Assembly: GCA_905182215.1 (NCBI GenBank)
Contig: CAJJAI010000033.1
Location: forward strand, 1 to 58,400
Reading direction: 5' to 3'
DNA length: 58,400 nucleotides
Source of the DNA: Flavobacteriales bacterium UBA6772
GTDB taxonomy: Bacteria > Bacteroidota > Bacteroidia > Flavobacteriales > UBA7430
Shown here: one piece after another, positions 1-9,222 of the stretch
Layout: each line of letters begins with the position of its first letter
How positions within the stretch are numbered: position 1 is the stretch's first letter
Program-made: the position numbers and the translations under genes
The notes under the pieces: generated by a model
What the model saw: the letters and a program-made list of their open reading frames with translations, nothing else
What the model was told of the DNA's origin: nothing
Database searches by the model: none

Positions 1-225
1 CTGTTGCTAACATTGGTCCTAAGTAATTACTTGTTCTCGCATTCTTCTGAAAATCCTCGCGAATTTCGAACTTGATGTGTACTTGCAATTTAAGTGCTAA
101 CTCACACAACTACGCATAGCAAAGAAGTTCTGATCTAAAATAGAGAAAGAAACTTTACACTTGAATATTCGCAAATTGATAAAGGCTACTCCAAACCAAA
201 AAAGGAATCAAAAACTTCAAAAATT
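1..225. other. left-edge region, possible partial gene on minus strand
   Basis: No gene can be called with confidence. On the minus strand a frame is open from about base 109 to the window edge. It would read from a TTG codon into a sequence containing KLQVHIKFEIRED and TSNYLGPML, and an in-frame TAG lies just upstream of the TTG. A short plus-strand frame (about 24 codons) is also open from base 1. The minus-strand reading looks more protein-like, but it is only about 36 codons long and I recognise no family. The rest, up to the SRPBCC gene, is AT-rich with no clear signal. Confidence 0.25.
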
Positions 226-744
226 ATGATAAAATTTACGAAAAAACTAAAAGTAAAAGCAAGTACCGATCAAGTATGGGAAATATTTGCACATGGCTTT
301 AACGATGCGTATAAATGGATGGCTTCAGTTCCTAATTCCTACGCGCAATCAAATGGAGCGTCGTTTGAAGGAGCTCATTCTGATGGAAGAGTATGTGAAC
401 TAAGTCCTGATAAAAACGGGATGAAGGCTTCTGAAAAATTCTTAGCCTATGATGAAAACAACCAAACTGCTACAGTTCAAGTGGATTTTGTTAACACACC
501 TTTCATTTTTCCAGTAAAATATAACATTCTAGATTTTTCAATCCGTAAACTCGGTGATGGAGAGTCAGAAATGACATGGAAATTCAGTTCCAACATCAAA
601 CCTCTAGGACTTATTTTATGGCCGCTTCTTAGAATTGGTTTCGATAAATTTATTGGAGACATTATGGAGGAATTACAATTTTATGTAGAAAACAATGCCC
701 CACATCCAAGAAAGTTGAAAGCAATTAAAAAGAACACAATCTAA
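226..744 (+). CDS. SRPBCC-family protein (START/Bet v1-like fold)
   Basis: A 172-aa soluble protein with no signal peptide. The opening IKFTKKLKVKASTDQVWEIF is the usual first strand and helix of SRPBCC (polyketide cyclase/START-like) proteins. The middle, with ENNQTATVQVDF and MTWKFSSNIKPLG, fits the curved beta-sheet, and the last third (GDIMEELQFYVENN) fits the long C-terminal helix. The fold binds hydrophobic ligands in a central cavity; no ligand or reaction can be named here. It stands alone ahead of serS with about 130 bases between them, so it is probably its own transcription unit. The family call rests on overall pattern rather than a catalytic motif. Confidence 0.65.
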   Translation: MIKFTKKLKVKASTDQVWEIFAHGFNDAYKWMASVPNSYAQSNGASFEGAHSDGRVCELSPDKNGMKASEKFLAYDENNQTATVQVDFVNTPFIFPVKYNILDFSIRKLGDGESEMTWKFSSNIKPLGLILWPLLRIGFDKFIGDIMEELQFYVENNAPHPRKLKAIKKNTI

Positions 745-847
745 ACAGCTTTAAAACGCTGTGTAACCAAAGCCAGACCACCGTAATAAAAAATGTATTT
801 ACGCTAAACTTTAAGCACGTCGAATAACAAGTTAAGGACTAATAGCT

Positions 848-855
848 TATTTTTG
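848..855 (+). promoter_or_regulatory. Bacteroidota-type -7 box upstream of serS
   Basis: TATTTTTG matches the TAnnTTTG -7 element of the Bacteroidota housekeeping sigma factor. It lies 19 bases before the serS ATG. No convincing TTG -33 element is seen at the expected spacing. Confidence 0.5.
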
Positions 856-874
856 TGTTCCTAAATAAAAGAGT

Positions 875-2143
875 ATGTTACAAGTAGCCTATATACGAGC
901 GCATAAGGAAGAAATAATCCAGCGTTTAACCATCAAGAACTTCGATGCCAAAGACCTTATCGAGGATCTGATTTCATTGGATGAAAAAAGACGAAGTACA
1001 CAGTCTGAAAACGATGCTATTTTAGCAGAATCGAATAAGCTTTCCAAAGAAATTGGGATGCTTTACAAGTCTGGAAATATAGAAGAGGCGAATGCTAAGA
1101 AAGCAAAAACTGCCGAGCTCAAAGAAAAAACGAAGTCTTTACACCTAGTACTTTCTCAAACTCAAGAGGCACTACGCAACAAGCTTGTTCAAATACCTAA
1201 CATCCCACACGAGTCTGTACCTGCTGGAAAGAGTGAGGAAGACAATGAAATTATTAGTCAAGAAGGGGAGCTACCAAATTTAGGCGAAAATGCAAAACCG
1301 CATTGGGAATTAGTAGCAGAGAAAAACATCATAGATTTTGAATTAGGCGTAAAAATTACAGGCGCAGGTTTCCCTGTTTACAGAGGAAAAGGTGCTCGCT
1401 TACAACGTGCTTTAATCAACTACTTTTTAGATAAAAATACCTCTGCTGGTTACGAGGAAATAATGCCTCCACTTTTGGTAAACGAAGCATCTGGTTTTGG
1501 TACTGGGCAATTGCCAGACAAAGAAGGTCAAATGTACCATGCTACAGAAGATAATTTATACTTAATTCCTACAGCCGAAGTGCCGGTAACAAACATCTTT
1601 AGAGATGTAATTGTAAAAAAGGAAGACTTCCCAATTAAATGTACTGCCTATACCCCTTGTTTCCGTAGAGAAGCTGGATCGTATGGAAAAGACGTGAGAG
1701 GTTTAAACCGTTTACATCAGTTCGAGAAAGTTGAAATTGTTCAAATTCAACACCCTGATGAGTCGTACAAAACACTCGACACAATGGTAGAACATGTAGC
1801 GGATATTCTTCGTGAGTTGGGCTTACCGTTTAGAATTTTAAGACTTTGTGGAGGTGATTTAAGTTTTACCTCGGCACTAACATTCGATTTCGAAGTGTAT
1901 TCTGCAGCACAAGACAAATGGCTAGAAGTTAGTTCTGTATCTAACTTCGAAAGTTACCAAAGTAACCGATTGAAATTGCGTTTTAAAGACGAGGATAAAA
2001 AGACCAAACTATGTCATAGTTTAAATGGTTCTTCTTTGGCTTTACCACGTATTATGGCAGCATTACTAGAAAACTACCAAGATGCAGATGGAATAAATAT
2101 TCCTTCAGTATTAGTTCCTTATTGCGGATTCGATAAAATCTAA
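875..2143 (+). CDS. serS: seryl-tRNA synthetase
   Basis: Charges tRNA-Ser with serine in the cytoplasm. At 422 aa it has the normal length for bacterial SerRS. Residues about 1-110 form the helical, charge-rich arm that grips the tRNA long variable arm. The class II catalytic core follows, with motif 2 (TPCFRREAGSYGKD, near residue 260) and motif 3 (GSSLALPRIMAALLEN, near residue 385). The ATG follows a TAnnTTTG promoter box closely and the gene ends just before an intrinsic terminator. Downstream genes on the same strand are closely packed, so read-through past that terminator may feed them. Confidence 0.97.
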   Translation: MLQVAYIRAHKEEIIQRLTIKNFDAKDLIEDLISLDEKRRSTQSENDAILAESNKLSKEIGMLYKSGNIEEANAKKAKTAELKEKTKSLHLVLSQTQEALRNKLVQIPNIPHESVPAGKSEEDNEIISQEGELPNLGENAKPHWELVAEKNIIDFELGVKITGAGFPVYRGKGARLQRALINYFLDKNTSAGYEEIMPPLLVNEASGFGTGQLPDKEGQMYHATEDNLYLIPTAEVPVTNIFRDVIVKKEDFPIKCTAYTPCFRREAGSYGKDVRGLNRLHQFEKVEIVQIQHPDESYKTLDTMVEHVADILRELGLPFRILRLCGGDLSFTSALTFDFEVYSAAQDKWLEVSSVSNFESYQSNRLKLRFKDEDKKTKLCHSLNGSSLALPRIMAALLENYQDADGINIPSVLVPYCGFDKI

Positions 2144-2150
2144 TACCTTA

Positions 2151-2177
2151 ACCGAAGCTTAGACTTCGGTTTTTTTT
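2151..2177 (+). terminator. intrinsic terminator after serS
   Basis: A 7-bp stem ACCGAAG/CTTCGGT with a six-base loop is followed by eight T. The T tract ends one base before the ATG of the next gene (2179), so the hairpin sits exactly where that gene's leader would be. Confidence 0.8.
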
Positions 2178-2178
2178 G

Positions 2179-2736
2179 ATGTTAAAAAATACATTCTACA
2201 TATTCATTTCTGCTCTGTTACTTTCTTCTTGTCAAGAAATAAACATCAATAAGGAAGTAAATTACACCTTACTTCTCGATTCTTTGGTGCTTCACCAAAA
2301 GGAGCTATTGGAGGAAATTGACACTGCAAAAATTAACGAATACCTGCAAAAATCGGCTGAGAGATTGGCTCTTTTTGAATTAGAAGATCTAAGCGATTTT
2401 CAGAAACAGTGGTTACACCACGAAAAAATAGCCTACCAAAAAATAGCCTTCAGCTTTTCTGAATTCAACAAAAAAACAGATCACTTAAAAATTGAACTTG
2501 GCTTTTCTAAAAAACAAATTATAGCTTTAAAAGACGACTTAGTACATAGACATTTAACAAAAAAACAGTTTGCTACTTACTTAATGGAGGAGCAAAAAGC
2601 ACTGGGAAAACTCAATGTTATAACTGAAAACCTAAGAAGTACTTTTCACAAAAACGCATCTAAATTCGACTCTTTAGAGTCCAAATTACAAGGAATCTTT
2701 ATTCAGTTAAACGCTATAAAAAGCTCGCATGATTAG
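2179..2736 (+). CDS. putative lipoprotein, helical, unknown function
   Basis: A 185-aa protein. The ORF track starts at a TTG (2176) inside the terminator T tract; the adjacent ATG at 2179 is the better start. The N-terminus (MLKNTFYIFISALLLSSC) is a lipoprotein signal with lipobox LSSC, so it is probably lipid-anchored to a cell membrane. The rest is rich in K, E, L and Q and looks mostly alpha-helical, with likely coiled coil. I recognise no family. It overlaps the following TPR gene by 8 bases, so the two are translationally coupled and probably act together. Confidence 0.7.
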   Translation: MLKNTFYIFISALLLSSCQEININKEVNYTLLLDSLVLHQKELLEEIDTAKINEYLQKSAERLALFELEDLSDFQKQWLHHEKIAYQKIAFSFSEFNKKTDHLKIELGFSKKQIIALKDDLVHRHLTKKQFATYLMEEQKALGKLNVITENLRSTFHKNASKFDSLESKLQGIFIQLNAIKSSHD

Positions 2737-4546
2737 TTTACTAAAAACTACGATTAAGTTGCTTTTAATAGCGCTTGTATTCCCTGTTGTACTCGTAGCA
2801 CAAAACAACAACCAGGCTCAATTAGCCAATCAGTTTTTTAAAGCTGGAGCTTTTCAAAAAGCAAGCGAGCTATATATAGGTTTATACAAAACACATAAAT
2901 CACCCAATTATTATCAGGGTTTACTAGACTGTTACTTAGCATTATCTAAAATTGAGGAAGCTGAAAAACTTGTTAAAAAATACCGTAAAAAGCACACAAA
3001 AAACACGTCTGTACTAGTAGACTATGCTCATATATACACACTAAAAGGAGAGCACAAAAAAGCCGATAAAAAATTTAAAGAACTATTAAATCAGCTTAAA
3101 GAAAACGATCAATTAGTTTCGGTAACAGCTAATAGGCTTTATAAATTTGAGCATTTTGAATACGCCATTGAAGCTTATAAAATTGGACTTCTAAATCCGG
3201 CTAAAAGTACTTATCGTTTTCAATTAGCTAGAATTTACGGGCAACAAGGGAATATTGAATTGATGTATGAGAATTATTTAGAACTCATAACAAGCAATAA
3301 ACAATACCTACAAAGTGTAAAAAACACCTTAAATCGTACTGTCAGTAACGACTCGGAAAGTGAAAACAATATTTTATTAAAAAATATTTTACTTAGAAAA
3401 GTACAAGAAACAAACGATGAGAATTTAGCTGATTTACTTATTTGGTTATTTATTCAAGAAAAGAATTTTACTGCAGCTTTTGACCAAGAAAAAGCAATGG
3501 ACCAAAAACTAGACTCCGATCAAAAAAAGGTCTTTGTACTAGCCTCTATTTGCAGAAAAAATAAAGCCTTCGAAGTTGCAAAATCTTGTTATTCATACAT
3601 TATTTCTAAAGGCACAGAATCTAACTATTACTTAGATTCTCAATTAGCCTTATTAACAGTAAACAAAGAATTACTGGAGGCTAAACCAAAGGCAACAACA
3701 GAAGAATGGAAGCAACTAGAGCAAGAATACGCCAATAGCTTTCTATCCTTAGGAAAAACGAGTTATACCATTTTACTCATTCGCGATTTAGCACAGATAC
3801 AAGCCTTTAGATTATACGATTTAGACAATGCATCTGCTACCATAAAAGAAGCATTAGAATTACACTCGGCAAGTAATGAAGACTTAGCTGAATGTAAACT
3901 CGTTTATGCCGATATACTTTTATTACAAAACGAAATTTGGGATGCTATTCTCTACTATTCGCAAGTAGACAAGGCTTATAAGCACGATATTTTGGGTCAT
4001 GAAGCAAAATTCAGAAGAGCTAAAATTTCGTATTATCAAGGTGATTTCGATTGGGCACAGGCACAATTAGATGTACTAAAAAAATCTACCGCTAAACTTA
4101 TCGCAAACAATGCGATGGAGTTGTCGCTACTTATTCAAGACAACCTAAACATGGATACCACTACGGTAACTATGGAAATATTTGCACGTGCCGATTTACT
4201 TATTTATCAGAATAAGCTAGACCAAGCATACCAAACCTTAGACAGTATTATTATTGATTATCCTGGACATAGTTTGTTAGATGAAGCAATGTACAGACAA
4301 TACGAAATAAAAATGAAGCAAGATAAAAAAGAAGATGCCAGCGAATTATTAGATCAAATAATAAGCTTCTTTTCTTTTGATATCTTAGCAGATGATGCGA
4401 AATTTGCACAAGCCCAACTGCAAGAGTATTATTTTAAAAACACCGCTTTAGCAGTATCGCTTTACGAAGATATAATTACCAACCATCAGGATAGCTTTTA
4501 CCTTGCAGAGGCAAGAAAACACTACCGAGAATTAAGTGAAGAGTAA
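2729..4546 (+). CDS. secreted tetratricopeptide-repeat protein
   Basis: A 605-aa protein with a signal peptide (about residues 1-24, ending VVLVAQ) and then TPR-like helix pairs over nearly the whole length. Clear units include FFKAGAFQKASELYIGLY and YAHIYTLKGEHKKADKKF near the N-terminus, and repeats with LIYQNKLDQAYQTLDSII and MYRQYEIKMKQDKKEDASEL near the C-terminus. TPR arrays are protein-binding scaffolds; no enzyme domain is visible. It is probably periplasmic. Its start overlaps the lipoprotein gene by 8 bases and its stop is one base from the DUF4286 gene, so it belongs to the same operon. Confidence 0.8.
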   Translation: MISLLKTTIKLLLIALVFPVVLVAQNNNQAQLANQFFKAGAFQKASELYIGLYKTHKSPNYYQGLLDCYLALSKIEEAEKLVKKYRKKHTKNTSVLVDYAHIYTLKGEHKKADKKFKELLNQLKENDQLVSVTANRLYKFEHFEYAIEAYKIGLLNPAKSTYRFQLARIYGQQGNIELMYENYLELITSNKQYLQSVKNTLNRTVSNDSESENNILLKNILLRKVQETNDENLADLLIWLFIQEKNFTAAFDQEKAMDQKLDSDQKKVFVLASICRKNKAFEVAKSCYSYIISKGTESNYYLDSQLALLTVNKELLEAKPKATTEEWKQLEQEYANSFLSLGKTSYTILLIRDLAQIQAFRLYDLDNASATIKEALELHSASNEDLAECKLVYADILLLQNEIWDAILYYSQVDKAYKHDILGHEAKFRRAKISYYQGDFDWAQAQLDVLKKSTAKLIANNAMELSLLIQDNLNMDTTTVTMEIFARADLLIYQNKLDQAYQTLDSIIIDYPGHSLLDEAMYRQYEIKMKQDKKEDASELLDQIISFFSFDILADDAKFAQAQLQEYYFKNTALAVSLYEDIITNHQDSFYLAEARKHYRELSEE

Positions 4547-4547
4547 A

Positions 4548-4859
4548 ATGATCATATACAACGTTACCGTAAATATTGAAGAGTCTGCACAACATGAATG
4601 GTTGAAGTGGATGAATGAAACTCATATTGCAGATGTGCTGAATACAGGCATGTTTACAGCTGCAAAAATGAGTAAAGTATTAGTGGAAGAACAAATGGGT
4701 GGCGTAACCTACTCTATTCAATACACTTGCGAGAGTCAAGAAAAACTCGATTTGTATACTAAGAATCATGCCCCAGCTTTACAGCAGGAACACAACAATA
4801 AATTTCAAGGTAAATTTGTTGCCTTTCGTACACTCATGGAAGTAATTAGCGAGTTTTAA
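4548..4859 (+). CDS. DUF4286 family protein
   Basis: A 103-aa small cytoplasmic protein. The ORF track begins at a GTG (4536) inside the preceding gene. The ATG at 4548, one base after that gene's stop, gives the family-typical start MIIYNVTVNIEESAQHEWLK. The sequence matches my memory of DUF4286, short proteins with a ferredoxin-like alpha/beta pattern common in Bacteroidota. Function is unknown. It is often found near rsmA, as here, which hints at a housekeeping role but proves nothing. Confidence 0.75.
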   Translation: MIIYNVTVNIEESAQHEWLKWMNETHIADVLNTGMFTAAKMSKVLVEEQMGGVTYSIQYTCESQEKLDLYTKNHAPALQQEHNNKFQGKFVAFRTLMEVISEF

Positions 4860-4948
4860 TATGACAGTAGCTAGCAACAAAAATAGTTTAACCCAAGGAA
4901 ATAGCTATAGCGAATTCCATGTGATAAATAAAAATGAATTATAAGCAC

Positions 4949-5722
4949 ATGAAAAAGGTAAGAGCTAAAAAACATTTAGGACAACATTTCCTCAAAGATC
5001 TTTCTATTGCTAGAGGAATCGTAGATGGATTGAGTGGCGAAGGTTACGAGGACGTAGTAGAAGTAGGTCCTGGGATGGGCGTGCTTACTCAGTATTTATT
5101 AAAGAAAGACTTTACCACCCATGTCATAGAACTCGATAGAGAATCTGTTGCCTATTTACAGGGGAAATACCCAGAATTGAGCCCACGCATACACTCTACA
5201 GACTTTTTACAACTCGATTTAACAAATCTTACAAGAGGGCAATTTGCTCTTATTGGAAACTTTCCCTATAATATATCCTCTCAAATTTTATTCAAAGCAC
5301 TCGAATACAAAGAGCAGGTTCCCGAAGTTGTGGGCATGTTTCAGAAAGAAGTTGCCGAACGTGTTGCCAGTGGCCCTGGGAGTAAAAAGTATGGGATTAT
5401 CTCTGTGTTACTTCAAGCTTATTACGACATAGAATACTTATTTACCGTAGAACCCGAAGTATTCGATCCACCACCAAAAGTGAAATCTGGCGTAATACGC
5501 TTGCGCAGAAACAATAAAGATAAATTAGACTGCAACGAGAAATTTTTTAAACGTGTGGTAAAACAATCTTTTAGTCAGCGTAGAAAAACACTGCGAAATT
5601 CCCTTAAACCACTTATAGGTAAAAGTGATTTCAACGACCCTCTTTTAACCGAAAGAGCCGAACAATTATCGGTGGAAGATTTTGTGTACCTTACCAATCA
5701 GCTCGAAAAAATTCAACCATGA
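4949..5722 (+). CDS. rsmA: 16S rRNA (adenine(1518)-N6/adenine(1519)-N6)-dimethyltransferase
   Basis: Dimethylates two adjacent adenines in the 3' terminal helix of 16S rRNA using S-adenosylmethionine, a late step in small-subunit maturation (KsgA). The protein opens with the family signature [14 protein letters not shown]. It has the SAM-binding loop [10 protein letters not shown] (near residue 40) and the catalytic [11 protein letters not shown] motif (near residue 105). The basic RNA-binding tail includes [15 protein letters not shown] chose the ATG at 4949; the ORF-track ATG at 4934 adds five residues and is also possible. Its stop overlaps the mgtE start by 4 bases (ATGA), indicating coupling. 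Confidence 0.95.
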   Translation: MKKVRAKKHLGQHFLKDLSIARGIVDGLSGEGYEDVVEVGPGMGVLTQYLLKKDFTTHVIELDRESVAYLQGKYPELSPRIHSTDFLQLDLTNLTRGQFALIGNFPYNISSQILFKALEYKEQVPEVVGMFQKEVAERVASGPGSKKYGIISVLLQAYYDIEYLFTVEPEVFDPPPKVKSGVIRLRRNNKDKLDCNEKFFKRVVKQSFSQRRKTLRNSLKPLIGKSDFNDPLLTERAEQLSVEDFVYLTNQLEKIQP

Positions 5723-7068
5723 AATTTGAATTATCTAAATATTATATACAAGATATAAGCGAAAAGCTGGAACGCAAAGACTTTAAAATCTTAAAAGCAG
5801 AGCTTTCCGAATTACATCACGCTGATATTGCTGAGCTTATTGAAGAGCTCGACGACGAGGAAGGTAAATTACTTTTTGAGCTTTTTGAAGATGAAGATTC
5901 TGCGGAAATCCTTATCGAATTAGACGACGAAAACAGAGAGGTTGTACTCGAAGATTTAACCTCGCAAGAAATTGCTGAAATGCTCATTGAGAATTTAGAT
6001 TCTGATGATGCGGCAGATATTATTGCGGATTTACCTAGCTACAAAAAAGAAGAGGTATTAGCGCATATAGAAGATATAGATCACGCGAGTGATATTGTAG
6101 ATCTTCTATCCTATCCAGAGAACACTGCCGGAGGTTTAATGGCAAAAGAACTTATTCATGTAAACGACAAATGGTCTATTTTACGATGTGTAAGCGAAAT
6201 GCGTAAACAAGCCGAAGATGTTGATAAGGTGTACACGATATATGTAGTAGATGACAATCGAATTTTACTGGGAACGCTGTCTTTAAAAAAGTTGCTACTT
6301 TCGCCCGAAAAAAACTTAATTAAAAACATCTACAACGAAAAGGTAATCTCTGTAAAAGCCAATTTCGATGATGAAGAAGTTGCTAATATTATGGACAAAT
6401 ACGATTTGATCGTATTGCCTGTGGTAGATGACTTAAATCGTTTAATTGGTAGAATTACTATAGACGATGTAGTAGATGTGATGAAAGAGGAAGCCATGGA
6501 GGATTACAATAAAGCCTCCGGTATTTCCGAACAAGTAGATTCCTCAGATAATATTGTAACCCTTACCAGAGCAAGACTTCCTTGGCTACTTATTGGCTTA
6601 ATGGGAGGAATAATGGGTGCCCAAGTTATGGGGATTTTCGATATTGCAAACAATATAGAATTAGCCTTCTTTACCCCTTTAATTGCTGCTATGGGCGGGA
6701 ATGTTGGGGTGCAATCTGCCGCTATTATTGTACAAGGTCTCGCAAGTAATAGTTTAGGAATGGACACGTTGGGCGAACGCTTGTTTAAAGAACTTGGTGT
6801 TGCCATGCTCAATGGAGTTATTTGTTCAGCAATCATAATGCTAATTACATTCTTATTAGGTTACCCTAGTGCTATTTACTTTACGGTGAGTATTTCAATA
6901 ATGGCAGTAATTATTTTTGCTGCACTCTTTGGAACCTTTGTTCCCCTTGCGCTTAACAAATACAAAATTGACCCAGCACTAGCTACAGGGCCTTTTATTA
7001 CCACCGTAAACGACGTACTCGGTTTGTTTATATATTTCATGATTGGTAAACTATTTTTAGACCTCTAA
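5719..7068 (+). CDS. mgtE: magnesium transporter MgtE
   Basis: A 449-aa inner-membrane Mg2+ channel. Domain order is the canonical one: an acidic N-domain (about 1-130, including [20 protein letters not shown]), a CBS pair (about 130-260, including [12 protein letters not shown] and [20 protein letters not shown]) and five membrane segments from about residue 285 on. [17 protein letters not shown] and a late [15 protein letters not shown] segment are typical pore-region motifs. In the family, Mg2+ binding by the cytosolic domains closes the pore. The gene overlaps rsmA by 4 bases and the next gene by 1 base. No Mg2+ riboswitch was seen; the gene lies inside an operon. Confidence 0.95.
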   Translation: MKFELSKYYIQDISEKLERKDFKILKAELSELHHADIAELIEELDDEEGKLLFELFEDEDSAEILIELDDENREVVLEDLTSQEIAEMLIENLDSDDAADIIADLPSYKKEEVLAHIEDIDHASDIVDLLSYPENTAGGLMAKELIHVNDKWSILRCVSEMRKQAEDVDKVYTIYVVDDNRILLGTLSLKKLLLSPEKNLIKNIYNEKVISVKANFDDEEVANIMDKYDLIVLPVVDDLNRLIGRITIDDVVDVMKEEAMEDYNKASGISEQVDSSDNIVTLTRARLPWLLIGLMGGIMGAQVMGIFDIANNIELAFFTPLIAAMGGNVGVQSAAIIVQGLASNSLGMDTLGERLFKELGVAMLNGVICSAIIMLITFLLGYPSAIYFTVSISIMAVIIFAALFGTFVPLALNKYKIDPALATGPFITTVNDVLGLFIYFMIGKLFLDL

Positions 7069-8021
7069 TGAAAGTCCTTTTTGTAGATAGTGTACATTCT
7101 ATTTTAGAAGAAAGGCTCTTAAATATGGGCTTTACTTGTGAACACGATTATAGTTCAAACAGAACAGATTTACTTGCTAAAATAGCCAAGTATCAAGGCT
7201 TAGTAGTTCGTTCTCGAACTCCCATTGATGCTGAATTTCTAGCAGCTGCAACAAGCTTAAAATTTATTGCTCGCTCTGGGGCTGGATTAGAAAATATAGA
7301 CTGTGAAAAAGCAGAGAGCTTAGGAGTCCATTTATTTTCTGCTCCCGAAGGAAACCGACAAGCTGTTGGTGAGCATGCCTTAGGAATGCTATTAAACTTG
7401 TTTAATAATATTTCTAAGGCAGATGCAGAAGTACGTTCTGGAAAGTGGAATAGAGAAGCCAATAGAGGGATTGAACTCTCTGGTAAAACGGTCGGGATTA
7501 TTGGCTACGGAAACATGGGCAAAGCCTTTGCTAAATGCATCTCAGGTTTTAATTGTACCGTATTGGCTTACGACACTACTAAAACGGGCTATTCTGATGA
7601 CTACGTTTGTGAATCTTCTATGGAAGACATTCAAGCTAATGCAGATATTATTAGTTTTCACACACCTTATAACGATAGCACACACCATTGTTTAGACTGC
7701 GATTTCATTGCAAAAATGAATAAGCCTTTTTATATAATTAATACCGCTAGAGGAAAAGTTGTTCGGACTGAAAGCCTGGTAAAAGGATTGCAAGAAGGTG
7801 CTATTTTAGGAGCTTGTTTAGATGTTTTAGAATTTGAAAAAGCAAGTTTTGAAAATATGTTCGACACAGTAATACCTACGAGTTTTCAATATTTACTAGA
7901 TTCAAAAAAAGTATTATTAAGCCCGCATATAGCCGGTTGGACCGTAGAATCATATTATAAACTATCTTCTGTATTAGCTGATAAGATTGGTGAATGGGAA
8001 ATGGTGAAACGTAAGTGGTAA
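7068..8021 (+). CDS. D-isomer 2-hydroxyacid dehydrogenase, phosphoglycerate dehydrogenase-like
   Basis: A 317-aa NAD-dependent D-2-hydroxyacid dehydrogenase. It shows VRSRTPIDAEFL and ARSGAGLENID in the substrate domain. The Rossmann loop is GIIGYGNMGKAF (about 143-154). The catalytic regions are INTARGKVV (near 225), LDVLEFE, and the proton-donor histidine in LSPHIAGW (near 285). Length and motifs fit either 3-phosphoglycerate dehydrogenase without the ACT domain or a related hydroxyacid reductase; the substrate cannot be decided from sequence. The start overlaps the mgtE stop by one base (TAATG), so it is the last gene of the serS-side operon. Confidence 0.85.
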   Translation: MKVLFVDSVHSILEERLLNMGFTCEHDYSSNRTDLLAKIAKYQGLVVRSRTPIDAEFLAAATSLKFIARSGAGLENIDCEKAESLGVHLFSAPEGNRQAVGEHALGMLLNLFNNISKADAEVRSGKWNREANRGIELSGKTVGIIGYGNMGKAFAKCISGFNCTVLAYDTTKTGYSDDYVCESSMEDIQANADIISFHTPYNDSTHHCLDCDFIAKMNKPFYIINTARGKVVRTESLVKGLQEGAILGACLDVLEFEKASFENMFDTVIPTSFQYLLDSKKVLLSPHIAGWTVESYYKLSSVLADKIGEWEMVKRKW

Positions 8022-8051
8022 AAAGGAAAAGAATGGTTGATCTTCCTTTTT
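8020..8051 (+). terminator. possible terminator at the end of the serS-mgtE operon
   Basis: A 9-bp inverted repeat AAAAAGGAA/TTCCTTTTT separated by 14 bases overlaps the stop codon of the hydroxyacid dehydrogenase gene. It is AT-rich but ends in T, so it could act as a weak intrinsic terminator. Confidence 0.4.
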
Positions 8052-8129
8052 CACTCAAAACTTACAACTCATAACTTAAAACTTCTTTACCCTCCTGACT
8101 CCTGAATTCTGTCTACTGAATCCTACCTT
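8051..8129. repeat. wordy intergenic repeat-like sequence (R1)
   Basis: Between two convergent genes lies a run of near-repeats: CACTCAAAACTTACAACTC, then ATAACTTAAAACTTC, then CCTGACTCCTGAATTCTG, then TCTACTGAATCCTACC. The same vocabulary appears near 24110-24170, and on the opposite strand near 52470-52550. It does not encode a protein and no stem-loop explains it. Confidence 0.5.
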
Positions 8130-9176
8130 CTACCCTCTAACATTCAGATGTTCCCTAAGCATGTTCCCAACATACATCAATGCTAATACAAGTAACATTA
8201 TTGCCATTCCGGGAACCATTGCCAAATAAGCTTTGTCTAATATTATATACGAATAGTGATTCTTAATCATAGCACCCCAGGAAGGCATTGGAGCTTGTGC
8301 ACCAATTCCTAAGAAACTTAATCCAGCCTCAATTAAAATTGCAGAGGCAAAATTGGCAGCAGAAATAACAATAATAGGACTCATAATATTTGGAAGAATA
8401 TGTTTAAACATAATTCTAAAATCCCCAAAACCTAAAACTCTTGCAGCCTGAATATATTCCATTTGTTTAAGGCCTAAAACCTGTCCTCTTACCACTCTTG
8501 CTACTTCTACCCACATAGTTAGTCCAACTGCTACAAAAACCTGCCAAAAGCCCTTGCCTAAAGCCAAGCTTATTGCAATTACCATCAATAGGGTAGGAAT
8601 TGACCAAACGACATTTATAAGCCATAAAATACACTTGTCTATCCACGAGCCATAATAACCAGAAATGAGTCCAAGTGTAATTCCAATAATAAGGGAAATA
8701 AAGACCGATATAAACCCAACTGCCAATGATATTCTGGTCGCTACAATTAATCGACTTAGTAGATCACGCCCATATTTATCGGTTCCTAAAAAGTAGGTTT
8801 TGGTGAAAATTGGCGACTTATATTCGGAGAAAACAAGCTCTTGACTTGGGATCGTTTTTAAGTACTCTGTACCATAATGGGTATAAGCAACGATAGAATC
8901 TGAAACAGTAAACGAACGAATTGGAATAGACTTATAATTTGAAACCTTACCTCCTATTAATTGTTGAATGAAGGAGGTACTACTTGAATCTTCTTTTGGA
9001 AGATGTAAGAAAGAAACTTCTGTCCCTGGTATAAGCGTACTTAGCTCTAAGTGCATTTCGTTTGCAAAAGGACTTTTATCAGGCGCAATAAAATAGGCAA
9101 AAACCGCACACACAATACTACAGAGTATAATGAATATGCCGAAGAGTCCTGGGATGTTCTTTTTTACTTTTATCAC
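8130..9176 (-). CDS. ABC transporter permease, DppC/OppC type
   Basis: A 348-aa inner-membrane permease of the peptide/nickel class. It has one N-terminal membrane segment (about 10-32). A long extracytoplasmic insert follows (about 33-130, before GTDKYGRDLLSR), longer than in E. coli DppC. The five-helix core carries the EAA-type loop EAGLSFLGIGAQAPMPSWG that contacts the ATPase. GTDKYGRDLLSRL is the classic start of the DppC core. No partner permease, solute-binding protein or ATPase is nearby, so the rest of the transporter must be encoded elsewhere. It converges with the preceding operon and diverges from betB. Confidence 0.88.
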   Translation of the reverse strand: MIKVKKNIPGLFGIFIILCSIVCAVFAYFIAPDKSPFANEMHLELSTLIPGTEVSFLHLPKEDSSSTSFIQQLIGGKVSNYKSIPIRSFTVSDSIVAYTHYGTEYLKTIPSQELVFSEYKSPIFTKTYFLGTDKYGRDLLSRLIVATRISLAVGFISVFISLIIGITLGLISGYYGSWIDKCILWLINVVWSIPTLLMVIAISLALGKGFWQVFVAVGLTMWVEVARVVRGQVLGLKQMEYIQAARVLGFGDFRIMFKHILPNIMSPIIVISAANFASAILIEAGLSFLGIGAQAPMPSWGAMIKNHYSYIILDKAYLAMVPGMAIMLLVLALMYVGNMLREHLNVRG

Positions 9177-9222
9177 TTTTATAAATCTGCCTTAAAACTA
9201 CAAATATTGCTTTAATATGAAT

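Noticed and set aside
4861-4944. 27-codon ORF (MTVASNKNSLTQGNSY...) between the DUF4286 gene and rsmA
   Set aside because: It starts just after the DUF4286 stop and overlaps the upstream part of rsmA, but it is very short with no other support. Noted only as a possible leader peptide.
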